Position numbers and translations under genes: made by a program
Assembly (NCBI GenBank): GCA_903931645.1
Contig: CAIZDF010000232.1
Span: forward strand, 1-13,453
Length of the DNA stretch: 13,453 nt
Origin: an uncultured Tolumonas sp.
GTDB taxonomy: Bacteria; Pseudomonadota; Gammaproteobacteria; Enterobacterales; Aeromonadaceae
Direction: 5' to 3'
Part shown: in pieces, positions 7,418 through 13,453 of the stretch
Layout: the number at the start of each line of letters is the position of its first letter
Position numbering within the stretch: position 1 is the stretch's first letter
The notes under the pieces: generated by a model
Told to the model about the DNA's origin: nothing
Seen by the model: the letters and a program-made list of their open reading frames with translations, nothing else
Database searches by the model: none

Positions 7418-8056
7418 TTATCTTTCCGTCAGCGCAAGTTTTACCGCCAATGCAGCAAAAACACTGCCGGCTATGCGGTTCATCACCACTTCCGCTTTCG
7501 GGCTTTGACTAAACCAGCTGCCGAGTTTGCCCGCCAGTAAACTAACTAGCCCAAACAGCAGTAAGGTACACACGATAAAAATCGCGCCTAATTCGAGTAG
7601 TTGCAAAGTCAGATGACCTTGTGCCGGATTAGTAAATTGCGGCAGAAACGCCAGAAAAAAAATCGAGACTTTAGGGTTGGTAATATTCATGACGATCCCA
7701 CGGCGATAGAGTGCCGTTTTATCCAACGCTGCGGCTTTGAGCGAGCCAAGACCACTGGCTCCGGCACGAAATGCACCCCATGCCAGATAAAGTAAATAAG
7801 CCGCACCGCACAGCTTCAGAATGGTAAATGCCAATAATGATTGCTGGAAAATAACTGCGACACCCAGCGCAACTGCTGAGGTATGCACCAATAACCCGGT
7901 ACATAACCCTAGCGTTACGAATAAGCCAGAGCCGACACCACGCAACATGGATTGGGTCAGCACAAAAATATTATCTGGCCCCGGCGCGATACAAAGCAGT
8001 AGTGAGGCAGTTAAAAACAAGAAAAATGTATCGGGGCTCAGCATGATTAAATCCAT
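7418..8056 (-). CDS. LysE/RhtB-family amino-acid exporter
   Basis: The 212-residue hydrophobic protein has the length and about six membrane segments of the LysE/RhtB family. The family motif 'APGPDNIFVLTQSMLRG' is at 24-40, and the second signature 'NPKVSIFFLAFLPQF' at 127-141. Members export amino acids or related small molecules, such as homoserine lactone, threonine or lysine, from the cytoplasm; the substrate cannot be told here. The ATG at 8056 has no clear ribosome-binding site, whereas the ATG at 8044 has a weak GGA seven bases upstream, so the true protein may start at Met5. It begins only 36 bases after nifQ in the same direction, so it may be read from the nif transcript, but no functional link is shown. 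Confidence 0.9.
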   Translation of the reverse strand: MDLIMLSPDTFFLFLTASLLLCIAPGPDNIFVLTQSMLRGVGSGLFVTLGLCTGLLVHTSAVALGVAVIFQQSLLAFTILKLCGAAYLLYLAWGAFRAGASGLGSLKAAALDKTALYRRGIVMNITNPKVSIFFLAFLPQFTNPAQGHLTLQLLELGAIFIVCTLLLFGLVSLLAGKLGSWFSQSPKAEVVMNRIAGSVFAALAVKLALTER

Positions 8057-8089
8057 CAGTGCAAAATAATGCGTCCGATTTTAGCACTG
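8057..8089 (-). other. Hairpin between nifQ and the exporter gene
   Basis: CAGTGCAAAAT (8057-8067) pairs with ATTTTAGCACTG (8078-8089) with one bulged A, an 11-bp stem around a ten-base loop. It fills the intergenic gap and abuts the exporter ATG. No T-run follows on the - strand, so it may act as an RNA-processing or stability element, or as a weak terminator. Confidence 0.45.
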
Positions 8090-8092
8090 CTT

Positions 8093-8665
8093 TTAGGTTT
8101 CCGGCGCAAAACAGCTGGCTCGTTCCACACATTCATCACAACTCGGCGCGCGACAGACATAATTCCCACCCAACGCACACTGTTGCCGGTAAAAGAACTT
8201 TTTCCAGCGCATATTCTGGCTGTTCATTGCTACTAATTCCGGGAAACAGCACTGCATCAACTCACGTAAACTCTGCCGGGAATCCAGCCCCAGATCTTGC
8301 CACAGATGGTTAAAGCCCATCGACGCCACAGCAATGATCTGTGCCATGGGTGCGGCATCCGGGTGCTGATAACTGGTTAACCACTGCTCCAACTCCTGAC
8401 ATTCCTGTTCACGCATCACCAGTAATTCCACCAGTAATGTCTGGCGTTGTTGTTGCAACAAACCAATCACTACCGGCTGCGTGTCACATTGCTGCAGCAA
8501 CTGACAATACGCGTCAACGCCCAGGCCCATATACCGCGGCAGCTGGCTGATGCCCGCTTGATAACGCCACACCTGATCGGTTAACCATTGCTGCGGCGAA
8601 GCAGGTGCAGTTGTCGATAACAGCGATGCTTGTAGCGGCATATCACACCGGATGGCCTGATTCAT
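8093..8665 (-). CDS. nifQ: NifQ, molybdenum-donating protein for FeMo-cofactor synthesis
   Basis: The ATG at 8665 has AAGGAG nine bases upstream; a TTG two codons earlier is less likely. The 190-residue protein ends with 'MRWKKFFYRQQC' and a Cys171-x4-Cys176-x2-Cys179-x5-Cys185 cluster followed by 'FAPE', the hallmark of NifQ. In studied diazotrophs NifQ carries an Mo-Fe-S cluster and delivers molybdenum to the NifEN/NifH cofactor assembly. The N-terminal two-thirds is Gln/Leu-rich and variable, as usual in this family. The gene overlaps the ferredoxin gene by 23 bases in another frame, so the two are likely co-translated. Presence of NifQ points to a molybdenum nitrogenase elsewhere in the genome. 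Confidence 0.93.
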   Translation of the reverse strand: MNQAIRCDMPLQASLLSTTAPASPQQWLTDQVWRYQAGISQLPRYMGLGVDAYCQLLQQCDTQPVVIGLLQQQRQTLLVELLVMREQECQELEQWLTSYQHPDAAPMAQIIAVASMGFNHLWQDLGLDSRQSLRELMQCCFPELVAMNSQNMRWKKFFYRQQCALGGNYVCRAPSCDECVERASCFAPET

Positions 8666-8849
8666 AAGCAATGGCTCCTTCTACCGGACAGATCTGGATA
8701 CAACGCGGCCCGACACTATGTCCCTGACACTCGTTGCAGCGTTTGACCGAGATAGAAAAGACCCGATCTTGCTCGCGGATCGCCCGTTTCGGGCAAACCT
8801 CCAGACAACTGAAACATCCCACGCATTTTACGGTAATCACACAACTCAT
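8643..8849 (-). CDS. fdxN: 2[4Fe-4S] ferredoxin of the nifB operon (FdxN-like)
   Basis: The ATG at 8849 shares one base with the nifB stop (TAATG); a longer in-frame start at 8939 would lie inside nifB and is not needed. The 68-residue protein has two cluster motifs: Cys9-x2-Cys12-x2-Cys15-x3-Cys19-Pro, and Cys38-x2-Cys41-x8-Cys50-x3-Cys54-Pro. The eight-residue insert in the second motif is typical of FdxN-type ferredoxins found beside nifB. In Azotobacter FdxN is reported to support NifB-dependent cofactor synthesis, probably as an electron donor; that role is inferred here from position and motif. Cys3 is an extra cysteine outside the clusters. Confidence 0.92.
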   Translation of the reverse strand: MSCVITVKCVGCFSCLEVCPKRAIREQDRVFSISVKRCNECQGHSVGPRCIQICPVEGAIAYESGHPV

Positions 8850-10276
8850 TAGGCTACCCCGCGAACATGTAGTTTCACCTCGGTCGCTTTCGGTTGTAAC
8901 TGCCACCATGCAGATAATGCTTCGCGGATCGGCTGCCAAGCGTAATCAACAACCGGCTGCACGCCTGCCGCTTCGAGTTTCTGCCACGGGCCTAACCCTA
9001 AACGAGAGCAGAACACCGCATCCATATCCGCCAGCAAACTCAATGTGTCTGTCATGACATCATCGTGATCATCACATTCTGTCTGACCATTACAATCTTG
9101 GGCGACATGACGTTCGCCAACTAAAGTCACCCCTTCACTGTTAACGCTGTAGATATGGAAACGTTTGGCGTGACCAAAGTGTTGATCGATTGCCATTCCT
9201 TGCTGTGTCGCCACAGCAACCAAACGCGCATCGGCATCTTCTGAGGCACCGGCACTGGCGATCGCCGCCTGAATTTTGGTGCGTTGCTGCATCACCGGTG
9301 CGTAGTCTTTTTGTTGTGGTGCCAAAGCCGATAAGTTGAATTCCTGACTGCGATCTTCACCAAGCATTCCCACTGCATCAGCACGACACTGCTGACAGTG
9401 CGCCATCTGTGGCATAAAAGCGCCACTGCGTTCACGTACTTGCGTCACTTCTTCCGCAGTCGGTTCTCGCTGACCGTTCAGGCCGTAATAGGTGCCATGT
9501 TCCGGTTTCGAGATCAGTGGCATGATGTTGTGCAGGAAGGCACCCATATCACGAATGGCATGGCTGACTTCCGCCAGATGAAAATCATTCACACCGGGGA
9601 TCAGCACCGAGTTGATCTTCACCAATACGCCGTTTTCCATCAGTTTGCGCATACCTTCGATCTGCTGATCAATCAAGATCTGCGCCCCTTCTTTGCCGCG
9701 GTAACGCACGCCATCGAAGTAGATCCAGTCATATATTTGTGCTGACACATGCGCATCAATCGCATTCATAGTGATGGTGACATGATCAACACCCAATGCG
9801 ACCAGTGAATCAACCGATTGTGGCAACGCTAAGCCGTTGGTCGACACACACAATTTCACATCCGGTAACGCCGAGCGCAGCCCTTCCAACGTATCGAAAG
9901 TGCGGGTCTGATTCGCCAGTGGATCACCTGGGCCGGCAATACCAATTACCGACAACTGCGGGATCGCCGCTGCGACAGCACGCGCTTTTTGCAACGCCTG
10001 TTCAACATTCAGTAATTCGGACACTACACCCGGACGGGATTCGTTCGCACAGTCATATTTGCGATTGCAGTAGTTACACTGCACATTACACGCTGGCGCA
10101 ACCGCCAGATGCATGCGGGCATACTTATGATGCGCATTAGGGGAATAACAAGGGTGATGAGCTACTTTTTCTGCCTGAGCCATGGAAAAGCCAGCTGCGC
10201 CGCCTGAACTCCCGCATCCGCTACCTTTTTTCTGGCTGCCACATCCTTGTCGCATTGTTGAATTATTCTCGGTCAT
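8849..10276 (-). CDS. nifB: NifB, radical SAM FeMo-cofactor precursor (NifB-co) synthase
   Basis: The 475-residue protein matches NifB over its length. It has a Cys- and Gly-rich N-terminus (Cys12, Cys21), 'HPCYS' (42-46), the radical SAM motif Cys63-x3-Cys67-x2-Cys70 in 'ACNVQCNYCNRKYDC', 'SVIGIAGPGDPLAN', the cluster-binding 'HCQQCRADAVGMLGED' region, and a C-terminal NifX-like domain ('VAVATQQGMAIDQHFGHAKRFHIYSV'). NifB fuses two [4Fe-4S] clusters and inserts the central carbide to make NifB-co, the precursor of nitrogenase cofactors. The ATG at 10276 is preferred because GAGG lies nine bases upstream and because a sigma-54 promoter overlaps the longer alternatives (TTG 10330, ATG 10327). 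ATG 10291 remains possible. It leads an operon with the ferredoxin gene and nifQ. Confidence 0.97.
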   Translation of the reverse strand: MTENNSTMRQGCGSQKKGSGCGSSGGAAGFSMAQAEKVAHHPCYSPNAHHKYARMHLAVAPACNVQCNYCNRKYDCANESRPGVVSELLNVEQALQKARAVAAAIPQLSVIGIAGPGDPLANQTRTFDTLEGLRSALPDVKLCVSTNGLALPQSVDSLVALGVDHVTITMNAIDAHVSAQIYDWIYFDGVRYRGKEGAQILIDQQIEGMRKLMENGVLVKINSVLIPGVNDFHLAEVSHAIRDMGAFLHNIMPLISKPEHGTYYGLNGQREPTAEEVTQVRERSGAFMPQMAHCQQCRADAVGMLGEDRSQEFNLSALAPQQKDYAPVMQQRTKIQAAIASAGASEDADARLVAVATQQGMAIDQHFGHAKRFHIYSVNSEGVTLVGERHVAQDCNGQTECDDHDDVMTDTLSLLADMDAVFCSRLGLGPWQKLEAAGVQPVVDYAWQPIREALSAWWQLQPKATEVKLHVRGVA

Positions 10277-10318
10277 ATTCTGCTGCCTCATCACACTGGA
10301 CTCTTTGTGATATAAGGA

Positions 10319-10335
10319 TGCAAACATCAATCCGA
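10319..10335 (-). promoter_or_regulatory. Putative sigma-54 promoter of nifB
   Basis: The - strand shows GG (10333-10332), ten bases, then GC (10321-10320), with TTTGCA matching the -12 element well. The -24 element (CGGAT versus TGGCA) is imperfect. Transcription would start near 10308, leaving about 32 bases before the ATG at 10276. This is read by eye from the consensus. Confidence 0.6.
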
Positions 10336-10350
10336 TGATTTGTTTTATTT

Positions 10351-10363
10351 TAATGCATTGAAA
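10351..10363 (-). promoter_or_regulatory. IHF-like site in the nifB control region
   Basis: The - strand sequence TTTCAATGCATTA matches the IHF consensus WATCAANNNNTTR with one mismatch. It lies between the NifA-type site and the sigma-54 promoter, where IHF normally bends DNA to let NifA reach the polymerase. IHF sites are degenerate, so the support comes mainly from position. Confidence 0.45.
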
Positions 10364-10429
10364 AATATGGGTTTATAAATATAAAACGAGTCAAGAATGT
10401 ACGGTATATGTGTCACACAGAACTGACAA

Positions 10430-10445
10430 TGTGACAAACCCCACA
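10430..10445. promoter_or_regulatory. NifA upstream activator sequence (TGT-N10-ACA)
   Basis: TGTGACAAACCCCACA fits TGT-N10-ACA exactly and is centred about 130 bases upstream of the predicted nifB start point, within the usual range. Its left part also forms a 7-bp inverted repeat with TGTCACA at 10411-10417. Confidence 0.6.
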
Positions 10446-10557
10446 TAATTTGATGATCAGCAGAATATTGCTAACACGGTTTAGCCAAGATTTAATATTT
10501 TCAGCAGGTTCATGAAAAACTATTGTGTTAGATCAGTAAAACGCAGAAAAATCCGTT

Positions 10558-10592
10558 ATGACATCATCAAATGTCATGATTCTCTGTATAAT
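10558..10592 (+). promoter_or_regulatory. Putative pykF promoter with an inverted repeat
   Basis: A perfect TATAAT -10 box lies at 10587-10592, about 57 bases before the pykF ATG. At 17-base spacing the -35 would be TCATCA (10564-10569), a weak match, so an activator may be needed. ATGACAT (10558-10564) and ATGTCAT (10571-10577) form a 7-bp inverted repeat over the -35 region, a plausible operator. It does not match the Cra or HexR consensus as I know them. Confidence 0.55.
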
Positions 10593-10648
10593 GCGCGACA
10601 GATTTATTGCTCATATTTATATCCCTGAACTATCGGAGTTATCCTTCC

Positions 10649-12061
10649 ATGAAAAAAACCAAGATCGTATGTACTATCGGTCCTAAGTCTGAGCCAAAAG
10701 CTGTAATGGCTAAAATGATTGAAGCAGGCATGAACGTAATGCGCCTGAACTTCTCTCACGGTGACTTTGAAGAACATGGTGGTCGTATCAAGACTGTCCG
10801 TGAAATCTGTGCTGAAACCGGTAAAAAAGTAGCGATCCTGCTGGATACTAAAGGTCCAGAAATCCGTACTATCAAACTGGAAGGCGGTAACGACGTATCT
10901 CTGGTTGCTGGTCAGACTTTCACTTTCACTACAGACAAAACTGTAGTGGGTAACACTAACTGTGTTGCTGTGACTTATGAAGGTTTCGCTAAAGACCTGA
11001 AAGCTGGCAACACTGTGCTGGTTGACGACGGTTTGATCGGTATGGAAGTTATCTCTACTACTGATACTGAAGTTGTTTGTAAAGTAATGAACAACGGCGA
11101 CCTGGGTGAAAACAAAGGTGTTAACCTGCCAGGCGTTTCTATCCAACTGCCAGCACTGGCTGAAAAAGACAAAGCTGACTTGGTATTCGGTTGCGAACAA
11201 GGCGTTGACTTCATCGCTGCTTCTTTCATCCGTAAGAAAGAAGACGTTCTGGCTATCCGTGATCACCTGAAAGCCCACGGTGGCGAAAACATCCAGATCA
11301 TCTCTAAAATCGAAAACCAGGAAGGTCTGGACAACTTCGACGAAATTCTGGAAGTTTCTGACGGTATCATGGTTGCCCGTGGCGACCTGGGTGTAGAAAT
11401 CCCTGTTGAAGAAGTTATCTTCGCTCAGAAGATGATGATCCAGAAATGTAACAAAGCACGCAAACCAGTTATCACTGCAACTCAGATGCTGGACTCCATG
11501 ATCAAAAACCCACGTCCAACCCGCGCTGAAGCTGGTGACGTTGCGAATGCGATCCTAGACGGTACCGACGCAGTGATGCTGTCAGGTGAATCAGCTAAGG
11601 GTAAATTCCCACTGAACGCTGTTTCTATCATGGCAACTATCTGTGGTCGTACTGACCCAGTTATGCCTTCTAACCTGTCTATCGAAAATGCTAACGATCG
11701 TAAGAGCATCACCGAAGCAGTATGCCGTGGCGCAGTAGAAACTACCGAGAAATTGGAAGCTCCACTGATCGTTGTTGCAACTGAAGGTGGTAAATCAGCT
11801 CGTGCAGTTCGTAAATATTTCCCTAAAGCGAACATCCTGGCGCTGACTTCTAACGCTAAAACTGCTCAGCAACTGGTTCTGACCAAAGGTGTTACACCTG
11901 TTCTGGTTGAGAAACTGGCTTCTACCGATGCATTCTACGTGCAGGGTAAGGAAGCAGCGCTGGCATCTGGCCTGGCTGTAGCTGGTGACATCGTGGTTAT
12001 GGTTTCTGGTGCTCTGGTACCAAGCGGCACCACTAACACTGCTTCTGTACACAAGCTGTAA
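10649..12061 (+). CDS. pykF: Pyruvate kinase I (fructose-1,6-bisphosphate-activated type)
   Basis: The 470-residue product is the same length as E. coli PykF and very similar, from '[16 protein letters not shown]' to '[18 protein letters not shown]'. It transfers phosphate from phosphoenolpyruvate to ADP, the last step of glycolysis. Visible parts are the A-domain start '[11 protein letters not shown]', the catalytic Lys220-Ile-Glu222 in '[10 protein letters not shown]', Mg-binding Asp246 in '[11 protein letters not shown]', '[39 protein letters not shown]', and the C-terminal effector domain ('[13 protein letters not shown]'). The ATG at 10649 is preceded by CGGAG ten bases upstream; an in-frame TTG at 10607 would extend it without homology support. 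Strong preference for codons such as CTG, GGT, CGT and GTT fits high expression. It is transcribed divergently from nifB. Confidence 0.98.
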   Translation: MKKTKIVCTIGPKSEPKAVMAKMIEAGMNVMRLNFSHGDFEEHGGRIKTVREICAETGKKVAILLDTKGPEIRTIKLEGGNDVSLVAGQTFTFTTDKTVVGNTNCVAVTYEGFAKDLKAGNTVLVDDGLIGMEVISTTDTEVVCKVMNNGDLGENKGVNLPGVSIQLPALAEKDKADLVFGCEQGVDFIAASFIRKKEDVLAIRDHLKAHGGENIQIISKIENQEGLDNFDEILEVSDGIMVARGDLGVEIPVEEVIFAQKMMIQKCNKARKPVITATQMLDSMIKNPRPTRAEAGDVANAILDGTDAVMLSGESAKGKFPLNAVSIMATICGRTDPVMPSNLSIENANDRKSITEAVCRGAVETTEKLEAPLIVVATEGGKSARAVRKYFPKANILALTSNAKTAQQLVLTKGVTPVLVEKLASTDAFYVQGKEAALASGLAVAGDIVVMVSGALVPSGTTNTASVHKL

Positions 12062-12086
12062 TTTTCAGCTCGCGTTCCAGAACCTC

Positions 12087-12116
12087 AAAACGCCGGTACC
12101 TGTACCGGCGTTTTTT
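12087..12116 (+). terminator. Rho-independent terminator of pykF
   Basis: AAAACGCCGGTA (12087-12098) pairs perfectly with TACCGGCGTTTT (12103-12114) around CCTG, and the arm merges into a run of six Ts ending at 12116. It sits 25 bases after the pykF stop. Confidence 0.95.
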
Positions 12117-12239
12117 ATTCTCACGCAGCGGTTTTTTGTGCGTCATCTCTCGTTTTGCTATATTCTTGCGCAAGTTTGATGCAGCTTGTTACAGCGCATC
12201 AACATCAATACAACAAATGACCAACTGTGAGCACCGCTT

Positions 12240-13453
12240 ATGCAGAAACAGCCTCTTTTTCGCAGTCTGTTATCCGGACTTCTTCTTCTGACCAGTACAA
12301 CCCTTTTTGCTGCTCAGCAACAAGAGTTACCAACTCGCGCCAGTCTCGATAACAAACTCACGTCCTTAAACAAACGCGATACGTTGACCGTGGCTGAAAA
12401 AGCACAAAAAGACGATATTGAACAAACCATTACGCTTTTAGATGCAATTGATAAAGAAAAGATCAAATTAAAAGATCAGGATCAATCACTGACCAAAACA
12501 CCGGCAAAACTGAAAGAATTCGCCCGTCAGCTGGAATTACTGCAAAAGAATGATGCACAAGATACCCAAGCGCTGAAAACCGAAATCAGTCGCCTGACAC
12601 AAACGCAGTTAGATGGTCGTCTGACCGATCTGTTGAGCCAGTTACAAAGTGCACAAAGTGATTTGGGCAATGCCAACAGCCAACTCACGTTTCTGCAAAC
12701 CTTGCCAGAACGCGCTCAGTCTGCGATGAGTCAGGATTACCAGCGTATGCAGGATATCCGCAATCGTTTGAGTGGTTTGAAACAGAATGGGGAAATGACC
12801 CCCTCGCTGCGAGTAAAACTCAATACCGAACTGGCGCTGTTGCAACTGCAACAAGAGCAACGTCAGAAAGATCTGGATAACAACACCAGCCAGCAAGATC
12901 TCTACAATAAACAACGCGATTTTTTGACGGCCCAAATTGCGCAGCTGAATAACTGGGTGCAGTTATTACAACAGCAAGTCAGTAATAAACGCCTGACCTT
13001 GACTGAAAAAACCGTAGAAGAAAGCGGCACTACGCAAACAGATAACTCCCAAGCGCTGCCATCATTTATTCAAAAAGAACTTAAACTGAATCAACAACTC
13101 AGCCAGCAATTAATTGATGCCACCCAAGGCGTAAACTCGCTGGTTCAGGAAAACATCAAAGTTAAAAACTGGCTGGATCGCACCACACAGACCGAACAAA
13201 ACCTGAACGAGCAGATTTCGGTACTGAAAGGCAGCTTGCTGCTCTCGAAGATCCTCTATCAGCAGCGTCAGATGTTGCCCGATGCCAATTTAGTGCGTGG
13301 CTCGGAAGAACAGATCGCCGACTTACGTTTGGCACAGTTTGATGTCAACCAACAACGTGACCAACTGTATCAGCGTAATGAATACATCCAGAAACTACTG
13401 GAAAAAAACACAGGCGATGCATTAACCGCAGAGCAGATGGCTACATTGAATGA
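12240..13453 (+). CDS. mscK: Mechanosensitive channel MscK (KefA), 3' end missing
   Basis: The frame starting at ATG 12240 is open to the window edge (404 residues visible). An in-frame TGA at 12228-12230 rules out a start further upstream. Residues 1-25 form a signal peptide (Lys/Arg, then 'SLLSGLLLLTSTTLFAA'). The rest is Gln- and Leu-rich helical sequence matching the large periplasmic region of E. coli KefA, including 'VSNKRLTLTEKT', 'QKELKLNQQLSQQLI', 'NIKVKNWLDR', 'GSLLLSKILYQQRQ' and 'EQIADLRLAQFDVNQQRDQLYQ'. MscK is a large inner-membrane channel that opens under osmotic downshock and is ion-sensitive in E. coli. The membrane segments and MscS-like pore lie beyond the window, so pore integrity cannot be checked. 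The ribosome-binding site is weak (GAG, ten bases upstream). Confidence 0.92.
   Translation, partial: MQKQPLFRSLLSGLLLLTSTTLFAAQQQELPTRASLDNKLTSLNKRDTLTVAEKAQKDDIEQTITLLDAIDKEKIKLKDQDQSLTKTPAKLKEFARQLELLQKNDAQDTQALKTEISRLTQTQLDGRLTDLLSQLQSAQSDLGNANSQLTFLQTLPERAQSAMSQDYQRMQDIRNRLSGLKQNGEMTPSLRVKLNTELALLQLQQEQRQKDLDNNTSQQDLYNKQRDFLTAQIAQLNNWVQLLQQQVSNKRLTLTEKTVEESGTTQTDNSQALPSFIQKELKLNQQLSQQLIDATQGVNSLVQENIKVKNWLDRTTQTEQNLNEQISVLKGSLLLSKILYQQRQMLPDANLVRGSEEQIADLRLAQFDVNQQRDQLYQRNEYIQKLLEKNTGDALTAEQMATLN

Noticed and set aside
8850..8939. Longer start for the ferredoxin
   Set aside because: The added 30 residues would be encoded within the end of nifB and are not part of the ferredoxin fold; the TAATG junction gives a natural start.
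10483..10499. Second sigma-54 promoter candidate (TTGGC...TTAGC, - strand)
   Set aside because: GG and GC are 13 bases apart rather than the required 10.
10604..11278. Long open frame on the - strand inside pykF, 224 codons
   Set aside because: It is the antisense of a strongly codon-biased gene, which often yields long open antisense frames. Its product is rich in Phe, Ser and Thr with no recognisable domain and no ribosome-binding site that I could see.
12177..12201. Inverted repeat TGATGC/GCATCA before mscK
   Set aside because: It is only 6 bp with a 13-base spacer and matches no site I know; this is within chance expectation.
1..13453. CRISPR array, insertion sequence, tRNA, rRNA or prophage genes
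   Set aside because: No regularly spaced identical repeats, transposase-like frames, terminal inverted repeats with target duplications, or tRNA/rRNA-like sequences were seen on either strand.

Overview
The window reads as a chromosomal stretch of a motile, nitrogen-fixing gammaproteobacterium. The IlvI, IlvH, PykF and MscK sequences are close to their enterobacterial counterparts. Core genes sit beside a nifB-ferredoxin-nifQ set and a VC2487-type glycosyltransferase, which together fit Aeromonadales (Tolumonas-like). That placement is inference from remembered family resemblance, not a database search.

Layout. (1) 1-1866 (+): the 3' part of a methyl-accepting chemotaxis protein gene, closed by a bidirectional terminator. 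(2) 4150-1938 (-): ilvI-ilvH, acetohydroxyacid synthase III, translationally coupled and preceded by a long, hairpin-rich leader (about 4151-4499). (3) 5239-4547 (-): a 230-residue Ser/Thr-rich low-complexity protein of unknown function with its own terminator. Upstream lies about 400 bases of AT-rich DNA with repeats and no gene. (4) 7324-5721 (-): a PAP2-family phosphatase gene followed at 11 nt by an MJ1255/VC2487-type glycosyltransferase gene, probably a lipid-linked sugar module, closed by a terminator. (5) 8056-7418 (-): a LysE/RhtB-type amino-acid exporter. (6) 10276-8093 (-): nifB, a 2[4Fe-4S] ferredoxin gene and nifQ, overlapping one another. These supply the iron-sulfur core and molybdenum for the nitrogenase FeMo cofactor. 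Upstream are a GG-N10-GC sigma-54 promoter, an IHF-like site and a TGT-N10-ACA NifA site in the expected order. (7) 10649-12061 (+): pykF, divergent from nifB, with highly expressed-type codon use and a strong terminator. (8) 12240-13453 (+): the 5' part of mscK (kefA), cut by the window edge.

Most of the window is ordinary core metabolism, sensing and transport. The points that reward a second look are the ilvI leader, the NifA/sigma-54 control region together with the compact nif operon lying apart from any structural nif genes, the Ser/Thr-rich protein, and the Aer-like membrane hairpin inferred for the chemoreceptor. I found no CRISPR array, insertion sequence, rRNA or tRNA, and no clear candidate for a wholly new multi-gene system.
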